64,000 bases of DNA from assembly GCF_019703515.2 (NCBI RefSeq), contig NC_059362.1, positions 45,413,826 through 45,477,825 on the forward strand. The letters are read 5' to 3'. The translations under genes and the position numbers were made by a program. Origin of the DNA: Myxocyprinus asiaticus (Eukaryota; Chordata; Actinopteri; Cypriniformes; Catostomidae). A model generated the notes under the pieces. That model had not been told where the DNA came from, did not search any database, and saw nothing but the letters and a program-made list of their open reading frames with translations. This document shows, one piece after another, positions 29,509 through 42,272 of this stretch. Each line of letters begins with the position of its first letter. Position 1 is the first letter of the stretch.

Positions 29509-29744
29509 ATTAATTATATTAAATTATTGTTTATATTATTATTAATAGAAATAATAAAAATAATTGTTATTTTATTATATCTTGAATAAATATAGGCCTA
29601 TATAGCTATAGGTGTGCAATTAATTTGATTATTATTTATTAAAAATAAGAAAAATATTTTAGATTACTTTTAAATATTAATTAATATTTGTAATTTGTTT
29701 TAAATTTAAGAGTAATTATTATTCACAAATAAATTATGAATACA

Positions 29745-29800
<56 letters not shown>

Positions 29801-29803
29801 TAC

Positions 29804-29875
<72 letters not shown>

Positions 29876-30130
29876 TTATATTAAATTATTGTTTATATTA
29901 TTATTAATAGAAATAATAAAAACAATTGTTATTTTATTATATATCTTGAATAAATATAGGCCTATATAGCTATAGGTGTGCAATAAATTTGATTACTATT
30001 CATTAAAATAAACAAAAAACTTTTAGATTAATTGAAAATATTAATTAATATTTGTAATTCATTTATAATATTTCTAATAATAATTAACATTCGCAGATTA
30101 TGTATGAATCAATCAATATAATTATATATA
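29160..30130. repeat. AT-rich tandem triplication, ~355-bp unit
   Basis: AGGCCTATATAGCTATA occurs at about 29241, 29592 and 29958, each followed by GTGTG(T/C)AAT(T/A)AATTTG and by ATTTTAGATTA and long (TA)n tracts (29400-29460, 29740-29870). The (TA)n stretches make unit length vary (351 and 366 bp). A degenerate echo, ATAGGCCTACAT, lies at 30430. The array starts about 130 bp beyond the likely mgat2 promoter. Confidence 0.8.
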
Positions 30131-32000
30131 TGCGTGTTTGTAATATATTATTATATTATTATTAATTAAAAATAAACACAAACCGTTCTAAATGTTTTAA
30201 ATTATTTTTTATATATTAAAATAAATTATATTATAACAGTTAATAAATTACTTATACTATATTTCACTTTTATCTGTGTAATTAACTATTTTATTACTAA
30301 TTAAAAATAAACAAAAACAGTTTGAGATATATTTAAGAAATGTTCATATTTTTAATTTTATGATTAATATGTTAATATATTACTATATATATATATATAC
30401 TGTACTAATAAATTAAACTTTAATAATATAGGCCTACATTTGTATATAATGTTGTATTATTTTGCTACATTTTATCATATTTGAGATATATTGATTAAAA
30501 TGTATGAAGGGAAAAAAATCCTTCATATACTGTATCTTTGTACTTTATTATGCAGAAAAATGAACATACAGCATGCACCATCCAGATAAAAGTATAGGAA
30601 AATGTTCAAAAGTTACAATTAAGTTACAATTAGGTTATACATATAATAATAGAATCAAATACAGATATGAATAAAAAGATACAAATTTTATTTAAAACTG
30701 TAAGGAAAATGTAATCCAAGTAATCAGCCTATATCATATATTCATCGTGGAATAAAATGTACATTATGTCACGCATTAACTAAAACAATGCATGTCCATT
30801 TACTTGATGTTTTTCCCTTTATGTATAGATTTTCACATTAATTGTGGTTTCAAATAAGCCTGACATAAGTCAAAAAAATAGACCCAACAAACAGGATTAA
30901 CTGGTTGGATTCACACAGACCTTGGACACTACAGGACGTTTATCAACCCTTTAAATGACAAAAGAGGATGAGAGATAAAAACCATAAAAACCCTTTTGTG
31001 TCTCCAGTGTTGATCATGTATTAAAGAGGAGGGTCCAAACAGAAACCTTTTTAGTGGTTACAAAACACTGTAGAGGTGAAACCAGACTTACAGCTCTTTT
31101 GTTATTATAAACATCACCTCTAGATGGCAAAAGAAGAGCATCAGGTTATGTGTGAAACCCCATTACTTCATCTGCTTTTCATAAAGACCAAAACTGTAAC
31201 CTAATAGATTTACTTGACAGAAAAAGCACTGGGGAACACAAGAAGCCAAAAGGTCAGCTTCAACATGCATTTAAAATCAGGTGTTGTTTAGAGTGCTATA
31301 AAATACAGGTAATATTCAGTGATGACATTATATATATATATATATAATGTATGTCTTTAAATGACAAAGGGCAATCATTCTGCGTAATATGTGCATTTGT
31401 GGTTGCATTGAACTTAGTTGACTCATTTGCTCATAATACAGATTTTAACCTTTTCTTTATGTTATATGAAGGTCACATAAATCTCCTGTAAACATTTTTG
31501 ATAGACACATTAAATAAACTAATGACAGTGTGAAAAGTGTATTTTAGAAGAGTTTATTTTCTAAAAGTTCACAGGGCCTTAAGTACCCCTAACTGAAGAA
31601 ATAATACAGTCATTTTGCAGGAATATTAGCATTTGTGTGTTTTTTACAAGAATAAGCAAACCAACACAGCACAAGAATGACCTTAGGAAGTTAATTAAAT
31701 GTAATTAAATCAGAGTTATGTAGAATTAATAAGATAATGACTGTAATTTAAGTGAGGTTTATTGGAGTTTTTTAATTATTGGGTGGAGCAGTTCTCAGGA
31801 AACTTGGTCCTAAAAAAATAAAAATGTTCAAATTAGTTTTCATGCATTGAGCCAAGTAACACAAAGTTCACACTGTCAGTATATATGAGAAATATGCCTT
31901 ATTTGGTTGAGGGGTTAGCAAAGGTCAACAGTGATATAAGCGGGCATGAGATGATAAAGGAGCAGTCTGAGACTGGCACAGGGCTGCTTGAGACAAAAAG
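30131..32000. other. AT-rich intergenic DNA
   Basis: No gene seen. A (TA)n tract lies at 31330-31347. Open frames such as 31885-32127 overlap repeat sequence. Confidence 0.4.
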
Positions 32001-32230
32001 CAGGGCTTCCACACATTTTGACCAATTCATTTCCATGAGTCCTGGAATTATAAGATATATACACTGTACATATACTGTATATATTAAAGCCGAACAAAAT
32101 AGGAAAATGTACATTTATACACTATAAAAATAATTTAGATCTGACTTATTTCAATAACCTTTCCATGCCTAGAAATCACATTTTAACATTCCTTGACATT
32201 TCCAGGTTTTCCATGACCGTGGGAACCCTG
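32001..32230. mobile_element. Small hAT-like element
   Basis: CAGGGCTTCCACACATTTTG at the left and its inverted form …CATGACCGTGGGAACCCTG at the right give termini starting CAGGG, as in hAT elements. The 230-bp interior is AT-rich. The flanking 8-mers match poorly (5 of 8), so the class is tentative. Confidence 0.5.
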
Positions 32231-32867
32231 TAAAAGAGGAACATTTTTTTTTTTTTTTTTTTTTAGAGTTTCACATGGATGTAAACTTTAGACACTTCAG
32301 GTAGTTCTTTTTTAAAACAATTTAAAAAGGGTAATTCATATTTAAGTCTTCAAGTGTTCCTAAAAGAGGACATTTTGTGTCAGACACTGTTAACATGAGT
32401 ACAATTTGTGCCAAGACACATTTTATGCTTTCCTTCTAATGCATATTACGTACTACTCTTAATTTCTGCAGTACATAGTATGTATAATGTGCAAAGTATG
32501 CACATTTTCTGTTTGCATAATACTATGATATTCTACATTTACTACACTGACTTGGCCAGTGTGGTAATATGAATTGGTAGTATCTATTTGTTTTTTTTTT
32601 TGTTGGTTTTTTTGGCCCATTATTTGATTAGACTGACAAAAAGTTGAGTTTTTGTTTTATTTAATTTTATTTATTTTTTTACACAAAATGTAATTTCAAA
32701 TGCAAAATAAACAACTTCCAAGAATATAACTGGACATCACTCACATGCAACATTATGAGGTCATGTGACAACAACGTAGCAAATTGCTGTTTGAAACATT
32801 TATCTTTGCATAATGCTTACATTTCACCATTTTTTTTTAAATGGTATAGTAGGCAGTATACAGTCAG

Positions 32868-32995
32868 GGACGTAGATTCTACAGCAAGTACTACAACTCC
32901 CCAGCATTATTTATACCATGATCAATGGAAACATGGGTAAATGCTTCACGCTGCAACCCACCCAATGTTCAAGCCAAATCTACGCCCTTGTATAC
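32868..32995 (-). repeat. C-rich dispersed repeat C, copy 2
   Basis: TATTTATACCATGATCAATG and CACGCTGCAACCCACCCAAT match the inverse of 34755-34925. Confidence 0.55.
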
Positions 32996-33150
32996 AGTAT
33001 ATGCTGCACAGTATTCAGTAAGCTAGTATTCTGTTACAAACATAACCTCTTTCTTTTTTTCTGTTTTACTTTACCGTTTCAACGTACTATTTTTGAAATA
33101 GCAGACAGTATGCTCTATATACTGTGCAGTATTAAGAATGTAGTAAGCAG

Positions 33151-33560
33151 GGGGCCTGGGTAGCTCAGCGAGTACTGACACTGACTACCACCCCTGGATC
33201 TTGAGTTCGAATCCAGAGTGACTCCAGTCAGGTCTCCTAAGCAACCAAATTGGCTCGGTTGCTAGGGAGGGTAGAGTCACATGGGGTAACCTCCTCGTGG
33301 TCGGCATAATGTGGTTCGCTCTCGGTGGGGCACGTGGTGAGTTGTGCATGGATGCCGTGGAAAATAGCGTGGGCCTCCACACGCGCTACATCTCCGTGGT
33401 AACGCGCTCAACAAGTCACATGATAAGATGCACAGATTGACATTCTCAGACGCGGAGGCAACTGAGATTCGTCCTCCGCCACCCAGATTGAGTCACTACG
33501 CCACCACGAGGACTTAGAGCACATTGGGAATTGGGCATGCCAAATTGGGGAGAAAAAAAA
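33151..33560 (+). mobile_element. tRNA-derived SINE, copy 2
   Basis: Same family and orientation as 280-702, and better preserved: A-box-like GGTAGCTCAGCGAGTA and a good B box GAGTTCGAATCCAG, then the same body (GGTTGCTAGGGAGGGTAGAG, CACGCGCTACATCTCCG, AATTGGGCATGCCAAATTGG) and an A-rich tail. No clean target duplication was found, although ATTAAGAATG before and ATTAAAATAA after are loosely alike. Confidence 0.88.
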
Positions 33561-34754
33561 ATTAAAATAACATTAAATGCATGGCAGCGTAGGGTGCAAC
33601 AAATGCATTTCAATTTCTTAGCCCTAAGAGACTAGGTTTATTCCTCTATGCATTTAAGCTCATTTAGACTTATTATTTTAAGACTTAGAAACTTAAAACT
33701 TTAGGAGCTTTTAAGCTTGAGATCGACTCTTCACCACAGTGATAACCCCCAACACTCAACTCTTCTAAACCTCAACTTAACAGAACATTAAATACTTACA
33801 AATCTTTTGCACAAAAACACATAAAATAGCTCTAAATTTCAACATTTACTCTCCCTTCTGAGCCTCTTGCAAAGCATGCTGTGGGGAAAAAAAATCTATG
33901 GTAAAATACAGTAAATTTACAGTTCACTACCATTTATATCGTTTAATGTTATAAACTTAATATATCAGCCTTTTTTTGTTTTTCACTGCTTTTCTTTTAT
34001 TGCTTTTTTATCTGTATTGTTAAATAACAACAGAAGGCCACATAATGACTTAAAGTTCATCAAGAGTGTAATAATTAATACACACAAACCCAAAACACCA
34101 TCAGAGTAACACATGTGACACTAAAATAATACAATAGACACTAACTAACCTACATAAAATATAACACATATTTAAAATAAATGAAACATAACTATTCCCA
34201 TAAAATATAATGAAATGTGATGGGTCACGCAGGGACTTCTGGGAACACCCGATTATTGTTTTTCACCTTAATTTTAATAATAGTTTACTGTAAATGTTTA
34301 CCATTAATTATACAGTAAAACCATACATTTACATCTAAAAACCTTTTATTTACTGTAAAATAACATTTAATTTGATTAAATATATAATTATAATTGTACA
34401 TTTTTTACATGTATAGAAATCCCCACTCAATTTAAGTAATGCAAAATAAAAAATAAATAATAATAATAATACAAAAATGTATGTTGTCCCAACACAAATG
34501 GATTAAGTAAATCTAAGTGTATTTCAATGAGCTTTCATTTGAATTAAATTAACTGATCAAGAAGCAAAAATCAATATACTCTGAAGTTTACCAGATTAAT
34601 TTTGACACTCAACATTTTTTGTTGAGTTTCGTCATATTATGAGTACAGCATACACTCAATATCTTGTGTTGCAAATGTGGCGTCAAATTAAGAAAAGTTC
34701 ATTTATTTTCACCTCTTTCTTTCTTTCCACTCCCTCCCAACACATCCTCCCAAG
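33561..34754. other. AT-rich intergenic DNA
   Basis: No gene seen. Blocks such as TTTACTGTAAATGTTTACCA (34278 on) recall the sequence near 1020-1200 and may be a shared old repeat. Confidence 0.4.
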
Positions 34755-34925
34755 GGCGCAGATTTGTCTTGAACATTGGGGGTGTTGCAGCGTGAAGTGC
34801 TTACATGTTTCCATTGATCATGGTATAAATATTGGGGGAAGTGGGGGATTGTACTGGCTTGTTTTGATTATTGGGGGGTGTGTGGGTTACCTCCCCCTGG
34901 AATCGACGCACCTGCATCCTCCAAA
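34755..34925 (+). repeat. C-rich dispersed repeat C, copy 3
   Basis: GGGCGCAGATTTGTCTTGAA, TTCCATTGATCATGGTATAA and TTGTTTTGATTATTGGGGGG are the inverse of motifs at 9945-10115 and 32868-32995. Confidence 0.65.
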
Positions 34926-35557
34926 CCTTCAGAAATCAGAAACCTTCATAACTATGATTAATTATGAGTTAATCTCTGATAAATTCAGGAATACATATGG
35001 TTTTAATGAGAACTATCAAGGTATGATGGATGGGTAAAAACCCTACAGCTTATCAGAGTAGATAATTATGTAAACCCAAATAAGTGCAAGTGAACCTGAA
35101 AAACAGAATGCAGAAGTAATGCATCCACATGATTTTAAGATGTTGGATTGGCGCTACTTGAACTCTGTCCACTGATCCTGGCCGAATATAAAAGGTATGT
35201 TCTGCCAAATATTCATTTTAGTACCGCAATTCTCACACAGCATGTTTACATGAGTAACTCTCACATCGCTTCACCTAAATTATTTGTTTTTCTCAAGAAT
35301 CAAGAGTGGGTGTTATCTTATCTCCTTAGTGGTCATCCTTTTTTGAGGTACTCCTATAAACCATCTACTATCCTTGCAGACGTTTTTTTAATAATGATTG
35401 ACTCTCTGTTTACAGGAATGTGAAACAATGGTGTCGGTGGTTCCAAACTGATAACGTCTTTTTGTTTCCTGATGGCAGACAAAAACAATCTCTGCAAAAT
35501 AACGGCACCACTGCCAACCCGGTCATTAAACTACAGTCATTTGGGAGGATTAGAGGG

Positions 35558-35660
35558 ATATTTCACCCAAAAAAGAAAATTATGTCATTATTTACTCACC
35601 CTCGTGTCTTCAAAACCTGTCTGACCTTCTTCTGTGGAACAAATAGGAGACGTTAGGTAG
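35558..35660 (+). repeat. Terminal fragment of the GTTCACCCAAAAAT MITE family
   Basis: ATATTTCACCCAAAAAAGAA followed by TTATTTACTCACCCTCGTG resembles the left end of 48662-49257. The sequence up to 35770 (CACCATTTACTTTCATTGTA) may be the rest of a related element. Confidence 0.55.
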
Positions 35661-35772
35661 AATGTTAGGGACTTACAACCTCAGTCACCATTTACTTTCA
35701 TTGTATGGAAAAATTATGCAATGAAAGTGAATAGTGAAGATGCTATACATGTTATTATTCAATGGTCTTTAA

Positions 35773-36778
35773 ACCTCTTCAACTCTGAAGATTTTTTGGG
35801 CTGCCACCAACAATTTTATACACTGAAATTTAAAAGCTCACCATTTACACATACTGTGGACTAACTGCCAAAAATTAGTCCACTTTTTTCTCTATCACCT
35901 TCCATCACAATATACAGATCTGAAATGTAGGTGGCGCTCTAACACATTTTAGACCTCACAGATGTGCTCGTCCATAGACATTCAGTCTAATTTTCAGTTC
36001 ATGCAACACCCTCATTGTTTCATAGAATATCTCGGCCTCTGAGTGGACTAGAAGCTCAATCTAGGTGTCATTAGAAATCTGAGATACTCCCATTTGCGAT
36101 GGTGTACAATGTTATATCATTAATAGTCGATAATATACATTTCTGATGATTTTGTTTAGCATGCTATTCCTGGGGGACTGCATGTTTTGTTCTGGACATC
36201 TAAGATATAACATTGGATTATTCACATAAGCAAGCTCACAGACAAGTAAAAATGGCTCATATTTCAGAGAACTGCCTAAGGAAAAAGCATATATATAGTT
36301 TTTAGCTATTTGGGACTTACAGCAGCAGTGATTGGCGCATAAAGAGAAGTTTGTATTTTTCATCTTACAAATATCATATTTCACTTTGTGATTCTTTTGA
36401 AAATCTTTTAAACTGTTATATTAGTGCTGCAAAATAAACTTTACAGGCACATTCCTGAGAATGAGAGCTTTCATTTGATATATGACTTGTGCTATTTTAA
36501 AGACTTTTATATTCATATTAATATTTCTACCACAAAACCACTAGGTGGCGCTTATTTGCGACGCAGATGATTAAGGCCTTATTTTGTTATTTTAAGTAAC
36601 AAATGCAGAAGTGATGATTATTTATAAAAAGTTCAGATTCTAAACGTTCAGACGATACCACATATGCCTGATTTATGTATACAGGGACTTGAGCATGTTA
36701 AGTTTAAACTTTTTTGCGATATAGCGCCCCCTTGTGGACTCGTCTGCGGGTCCACAGAGTTGAAGAGCTTAAATTTTT
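35773..36778. mobile_element. Non-autonomous TTAA-target element (1,006 bp)
   Basis: The left terminus ACCTCTTCAACTCTG and the right terminus, read inward as GCTCTTCAACTCTG, are inverted repeats, and both are bordered by TTAA (35769-35772 and 36779-36782). TTAA targets are typical of piggyBac and Kolobok elements. Internal subterminal motifs AGGTGGCGCT (35929) and TAGGTGGCGCT (36542) recur. No transposase frame. Confidence 0.75.
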
Positions 36779-36782
36779 TTGA

Positions 36783-39456
36783 TGTCTGTTTTCCCAGAAG
36801 AGAAACGCTGTACATTTTAAATCTGCTAAAAGTGAATTTTGTAAACTTTTAAGAGTTATATTTGGAATTATATATTTGACCTCAAAGCTAATAGACATGG
36901 ACTAAAAACCACAAAACTGCAAATGTGATTTCATGGGGTCTTAAACTAAGAATATTGTTAAAACGGAAAACAGACACAGTAAGCAGTTTTGGCTCCAAAC
37001 AGCTATTACTAAATCTAAAAATTCATGTAAACAAACTTTTGGCAGGAATTTTTTTTAATAGCAGGTCAGACAGGGGAATATTGTTCACATATCTGGGGGT
37101 GGACTTGATTACAACTTACTGCAACAACTACAACTGCCTAGTGATTATTATGTATCTACTATAACATGCTACACAATTTAGGCTATTTTAGAACAGTGGT
37201 TCTCATTTAGGAGGCCGCAGAAAACTTTTAAGTGGGCCGCAGATGACTCAAAATTATTTCAAATATGTTACTAAAATAACCTTACTTAATCAAAATGACA
37301 GAGGCCTACATTTTATAAATTATATAAATTGCTTTAGAGATTGCAACCCTAAAAGTACAAGAGAAAGAATCGCCATTGGCTAGTAAATTGTTGTTTTTAC
37401 TTGCCAGACTTTTGACAACATATAAGCGTAATGCAACTGGAAACTAAAAAAAGATATTGAGCATCTTCCCATATTTAAAGTATTCATATTTATGGCTTCA
37501 CACTATACTGTATGCGAGATTGTAAATTTTATTTCATATGTCGCTTTATATCATTTCAATCACATTTGAGCTTTTGAAAAAAGTGCAAATTTCACATTCT
37601 ATCAATTTATATGATTTGAAATTTATAGTAATTATACAAGCTGTTGTCACTGTTTAAAAATGTCATACACATTTTTAGAAAAAAAAAAATCACAATGTTT
37701 TGAATCTAATAATGAAAATAGAATTCCACATATAACAATAATTTAATAATTTTATTATAATAATAATTTAAGTGCTACTATGTCAGAAGTACCTTGTAAA
37801 AACATTTGTTAAATTCTTCCATATTTACAATGTTTATTGAAGTAAAAACATTTCATAATGTATGACTGTCCCTTTAAATATTTATATGTACACATTTATT
37901 ACACTTACTACATTTTGTTACATGTTTGTTTATATGCACTTGTTTTATTTACAAGTATGTTGATATGTTTAACAAGCGCTAAATTGGTACTCTCTCTTTA
38001 AGAGAACCGGCAGCTCCGCAAGCAAATGTTTACGATTGAATTAGTGCAGCGCACATTAACGAGAGAGAAGTTGCATGGTGGGTTTTTCCCTCATCCGTGC
38101 AATGAATGTTAAGAATTAATGTTCATTTATTTTACTTTTTGATCACCAACTGACTGTAAATAACAGAAAGGAAATCAAAAGAGACATTATTCAATGAAAA
38201 TGGAGTGTGTGGATCTCGTCTTTGGACACAAAATACACGGAACGAGCCAAAAGAAAACTTTTACCCGCATACTCTGTATTGACTTGCATGTACAAATATT
38301 TATTGTACAAGTTCTGAAATTCAAATCTACAAGTTCTCAAGTTTGCAACACTTTTTGTCTTCTAACAGACGTCCAACAGGCGCATTACTTGTCTGTAGTA
38401 GCCATGCTGTGAAATGGAGAATGCTGTGAAAACAGTCCGTGGAAACGTTTACGCAAAATCAGAGTTGACATCGTTAAATGCAATGTAAATGTCACTAAAG
38501 TGATGGTAACAGCGCGATCACGACACCTCATGACCCACTGCAGTCAAATAAGGTAATTTTCCTTCAGCGTGCATGCTCACAACATGCGTAAAAGACGAGA
38601 CTGAATCCAGCTTATTAAACACTTTTTTATTCAGTAAAAAGATCACTGTGCTTAATTTCTTCTTCACCACTACACAACTCAAAACATCTGAATATTTACT
38701 AGCCAGTGTGGCTAATAACAGACATATTTTAGTCGCATCGCGCAGTACAGAGGGCTGATATTGCTTGGTTACCCCTTTAGTACCCCTTTAATGAAAGCTC
38801 TTCAGTTTTTAGTTAGTTTGTTTTCAGATTCAAAAGAAACAGCTTGACCAGACAAAAATGGTACAGGTTCCAATCTGAAAAAGCATAACGGAAGCCAGAC
38901 TTGCATAGCGAATATGCCAAATATTTAGTCATTCAAATATTGAATTTTTATTCTAGAAATTGAAGTTGTTGTTCTATTGATACAAGTGGCATAAAAGTAC
39001 AGTTCATATCTACTTAAATGGGGAAAGACCGAAATCTCTAAAACGGTTGGTCAAGATTACAATAATTAACATTTGAAATCAGCAAAAAAATCTGACAACA
39101 ATGGTATCATAACATTCCCAAGTTGATTGACAGGCAATGTCTGTATCTAAAAGGTGATTGGCTCTTTTACCTGTAAGGTGAGACTTCCTTTCTACATCTG
39201 CTGACCGTTGGGCATCTCTGCTAAATAGTCTCTGGTTTAGCTCAAGAAAAGTCAACCCACTAGTCTAACCAGTCATCAAAAACAGCGACTATAAGATGAA
39301 ATACCCAAAATGATTGTGCAGAATTTATTACTAATAATTATTATTTATTAGTACTTTAACAGGACACTTATGTAGATGTTACATGAGCCAGCTGTGCAGT
39401 GTGTAAAAACCTCACTCCCCTCATGTCAAGAGGTGCACTAGCAACTAATGCTAGGG
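36783..39456. other. Intergenic DNA with one hAT-like end
   Basis: No gene recognised. CAGTGGTTCTCATTTAGGAG at 37194 looks like a hAT terminus, but no matching right end was found. Open frames at 38194-38412 and 38573-38758 lack splice and codon support. Confidence 0.4.
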
Positions 39457-39560
39457 GCTGAAGCCTTTAGCCTCCTCATTGGTGCGCCTGCCTCCCATGC
39501 CGGAAATCCCAGTTCAAATCCCGCTTGGAGCAAGTCAAGCAGGACTGGTTACATAAGCTA
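39457..39560 (+). repeat. tRNA-like repeat (Gly-CCC-like), copy 1
   Basis: TTAGCCTCCTCATTGGTGCG then CCTGCCTCCCATGCCGGAAA then CAGTTCAAATCCCGC resembles a decayed tRNA with CCC at the anticodon position and a B-box. Two relatives lie on the minus strand at 60295-60385 and 60515-60600. It is repeat-borne, not a functional tRNA gene. Confidence 0.55.
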
Positions 39561-40804
39561 TAAGAAATTAGGTATTATTTGAGTTAAAAAGGGGATCATA
39601 CAGTTCGTGATTTGTGTAAAACATTTTTTATCTTTAATGCTAATAATAAAACTAAGACTAAAAGGAAACACCCTGTAGCTCAGTTGATGCATAATGGGAC
39701 TATTTGATTTATTTTTGGCTCATCAAGGATATCACAAAGGCAAAGCCTATTGAATATCATGTTTTGCAGTACCAATGTTCGTGCAGCCTTTCTTACATCA
39801 CGAAAGCTGCCACGAGAGGCCAGAACATCTGTTCTCTATCAATCCTGCAGAAACATCGGTATGCACAAGCTTTCTACAGAAAAAAGCGAGGAAAAATGGG
39901 GGATGAGAAAACAAAAAGAAAGGCAGTTAATTCACAGGGTATTCTCCAGGGTTGTGACATCAGTCTATGAGGCGTGAGTGAAAGTCACTGGCTGTACGCT
40001 TGTGTCGGAACTGGCTAATTACGTGTTGGTGTGACAAGCATACCACACGACAACCACACGACAAAAGCTATGACTAACATCAGAGAGAGTGATGTAACTA
40101 TGCAACACTTGGGTGGGGATACATTACGTTGCCATGTGACCACAAAAACAAAGAGACTTCTAACAATATTATGATGACGTTTTTACAGTAAAATTATAAT
40201 TCCACTCATTAATAATGCATTAGTGAAATCATTCGGAATTACCAATAATACCAAAACAATGGGGGTCTGAAATGAATGAATTCCAAAATATGTCATGGTT
40301 AATGGGTGTTCTTTGGCAGTGGCGTATTTGTTGGTGGCATGAGCAATATAAGGCACCAGTGTTCAATAAATTATTACATTTATTGTTTATAAGAATAGGA
40401 ACAAAAAAGTTGGATGCATCTAACATAGATTATATAGTTTATACTCTAAATGTAAACTGCATAAATACATATGGAGCATTTTTTGTCTTATTTTCCAGTA
40501 AAAATATCTAGACATCCTTAAAACAGAAATTACTCGAGAAGCTGAATGACATACAATTTTAAGTCTTGTTTTCAGAGATATAAAAATTAAGTAAAATTAA
40601 CTTGTTTACCCTTTGATGTTTTTTCTTACCCCTTTTGGCAAATAAAAATTACTAAAGCATACACATCACTACATTTTGTTAGATTTCTCTGGAAACAAGA
40701 CAAATATTTTATGCAACTGCTTCTCAAGTAAACTGATCTTGTTTTAAGAATATTTATATATTTTTTAGTGGGGAACAAGACAAAAAAATGTCTATCTGTA
40801 TTAT
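39561..40804. other. Intergenic DNA, no gene seen
   Basis: A fragment CTGTAGCTCAGTTGATGC (39674) resembles a tRNA A-box half. An 88-codon open frame (39704-39970) has no recognisable domain or splice context. Confidence 0.4.
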
Positions 40805-41530
40805 ACGTAACATGATCACACAGGAAATCGACATGTTGTTTCCGAAAGTTCATGTTGCCAGAAATCTACCCCATTCGACTGAATTATTTGCATAAATTTG
40901 AATGTAAGTAGATTTCCTCTTCACTCAAAAAAAATTATAATAAAATAAATTAGGATCTGTATTTTTATTTCATAACAAATTTATCAAACTGAACTGAGTA
41001 ATCTTGAATAAAATAAAAAAACTAAATATTGTAAGTTTTATTAATTGAATTAAACATTACACAATTTAATTTGATTACATATTGCTTTGAAACTGAAATG
41101 CGTCAATTTAAAAATAGGCAAAAATATATTTTTCTTAGTGTAGTGCTGCTGCTGATAGTATGCTGCACACGCATCCACTTAGACACAGGTTCTAGTCCAA
41201 TGGCAACCAGGGAATAATCACGTTCACATAAACAATGGTAAGTGCAATTCGAAGGTTGCATTTTCACTCTAAAATGACATTTTTACTCCAATGGAGCTTA
41301 GATTTAGGGTTATGGGGTGAATTGAATACAATATGCATTCCTGTTGACTGTATTACACCATTTACAACTAAAAATACAACTCGCTTTTGGCGCCACTCTG
41401 TGGCAATACATTCAACAACACTTCCCGATTCGGCCACAGGGGGCAGTGTTTCCAATTTCGGTAAGCATAGACCGATTTCAGTAGCAGAACTTTCAACCTA
41501 CTGTTGCCGAATGCACATATCTATCAGTCC
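40805..41530 (+). repeat. Dispersed repeat D, copy 2, with nested MITE
   Basis: Matches both flanks of copy 1 (7500-8245), including CAATATGCATTCCTGTTGAC, CTCGCTTTTGGCGCCACTCT and GGCCACAGGGGGCAGTGTTT. The interval that holds a SINE in copy 1 holds a MITE here. Confidence 0.65.
40922..41141. mobile_element. Palindromic MITE, diverged relative
   Basis: CACTCAAAAAAAATTATAAT at the left and …ATATATTTTTCTTAGTG at the right, with inner TTTCATAACAAATTTATCAA against TTTGATTACATATTGCTTTG, give the same palindromic layout and length (220 bp) as 24872-25088. Confidence 0.55.
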
Positions 41531-42082
41531 AGTTTATGGTAAATGAACGTAGCAACTTGTCCGATCACAAGTGTGCGATTTCTGCATTTTACAACAGCTT
41601 TGAATGCGGCTTAGTGACTTTGCATTGCGCCTTAAGCCCTCGAAACCCATGGTAAAATCACTGTAATTCACAGCCTTGTGTAACATATTGCTATTATAAA
41701 TAGAGGCAACAGTGATATGACAAAAGGGCACCAATGTTCCGTTAATAGTTACATTTCTTAGTAATAATAAACTAAACTAATCAGAATAAACAACTATTGC
41801 AACAATATAGCTCATTCGCTTAACTTTTTTTGTGGTTGCCAAATAATGTAGCAACTTGCAGCATGACTTTAGAATGAGCGGTCACAGTTTATCTGCATTT
41901 TATAATGGCTTCAAACACGATTCCACCCCCCAAAAAACTAGGGCTGGAACTATTGGTTTTATAAATGCCAATTTATCTGCTGTGGCGACACTGAAGCGAG
42001 CCGTGTCATGTTTGTACAGTTTTTCACCTCTTCTGGTTCATAAAAACACAGTGTTTGTATCTGAACAAGATTAAAGAGACAC
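41531..42082. other. Intergenic DNA, no gene seen
   Basis: GTAGCAACTTG with ATTTTATAATGGCTTCAAA (41850-41920) echoes GTAGCAACTTG with ATTTTACAACAGCTTTGAA (41545-41605), so part of this stretch is an old duplication. Confidence 0.4.
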
Positions 42083-42272
42083 ATCATGTGGTTGAACTTG
42101 GCATGAGTAAAAAGCACTGCAGTCAGTTTCTTGATATCTTCAAGCACTGGCTGTCTGACCTCAGGGGAACTGTCCAGGGTTCCAGTCAAGAAATCACCCA
42201 CATCTTTGAACATTTGGACATGATAGACGGAAATGACTATGGGTCTGAAGATGTTGGGACTGGTCTTGTGTG
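42083..42272 (-). pseudogene. Unidentified exon-like open segment
   Basis: Read on the minus strand after an AG at 42274-42273, a frame gives KTSPNIFRPIVISVYHVQ, then MFKDVGDFLTGTLDSSPEV, then QPVLEDIKKLTAVLFTHAKF. The residue mix (amphipathic helices, balanced charges) and codon choice look like a real protein, unlike the AT-rich frames around it. The acceptor lacks a pyrimidine tract and the donor (ATGAT|GTGTCT) is weak, so it may be a remnant exon or retrocopy fragment. I cannot name the family. Confidence 0.33.

Noticed and set aside
29736..29969. Tyr/Ile repeat open frame
   Set aside because: Translation of (TA)n.
31885..32127. 80-codon plus-strand frame
   Set aside because: It runs into the small hAT-like element and shows no codon bias or splice signals.
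39457..39560. Functional tRNA-Gly gene
   Set aside because: The acceptor stem cannot be paired convincingly and related decayed copies occur elsewhere, so it is treated as a tRNA-derived repeat.
39704..39970. 88-codon plus-strand frame with a lysine-rich end
   Set aside because: No recognisable domain, no promoter or splice context, and an alternative overlapping frame is equally open.
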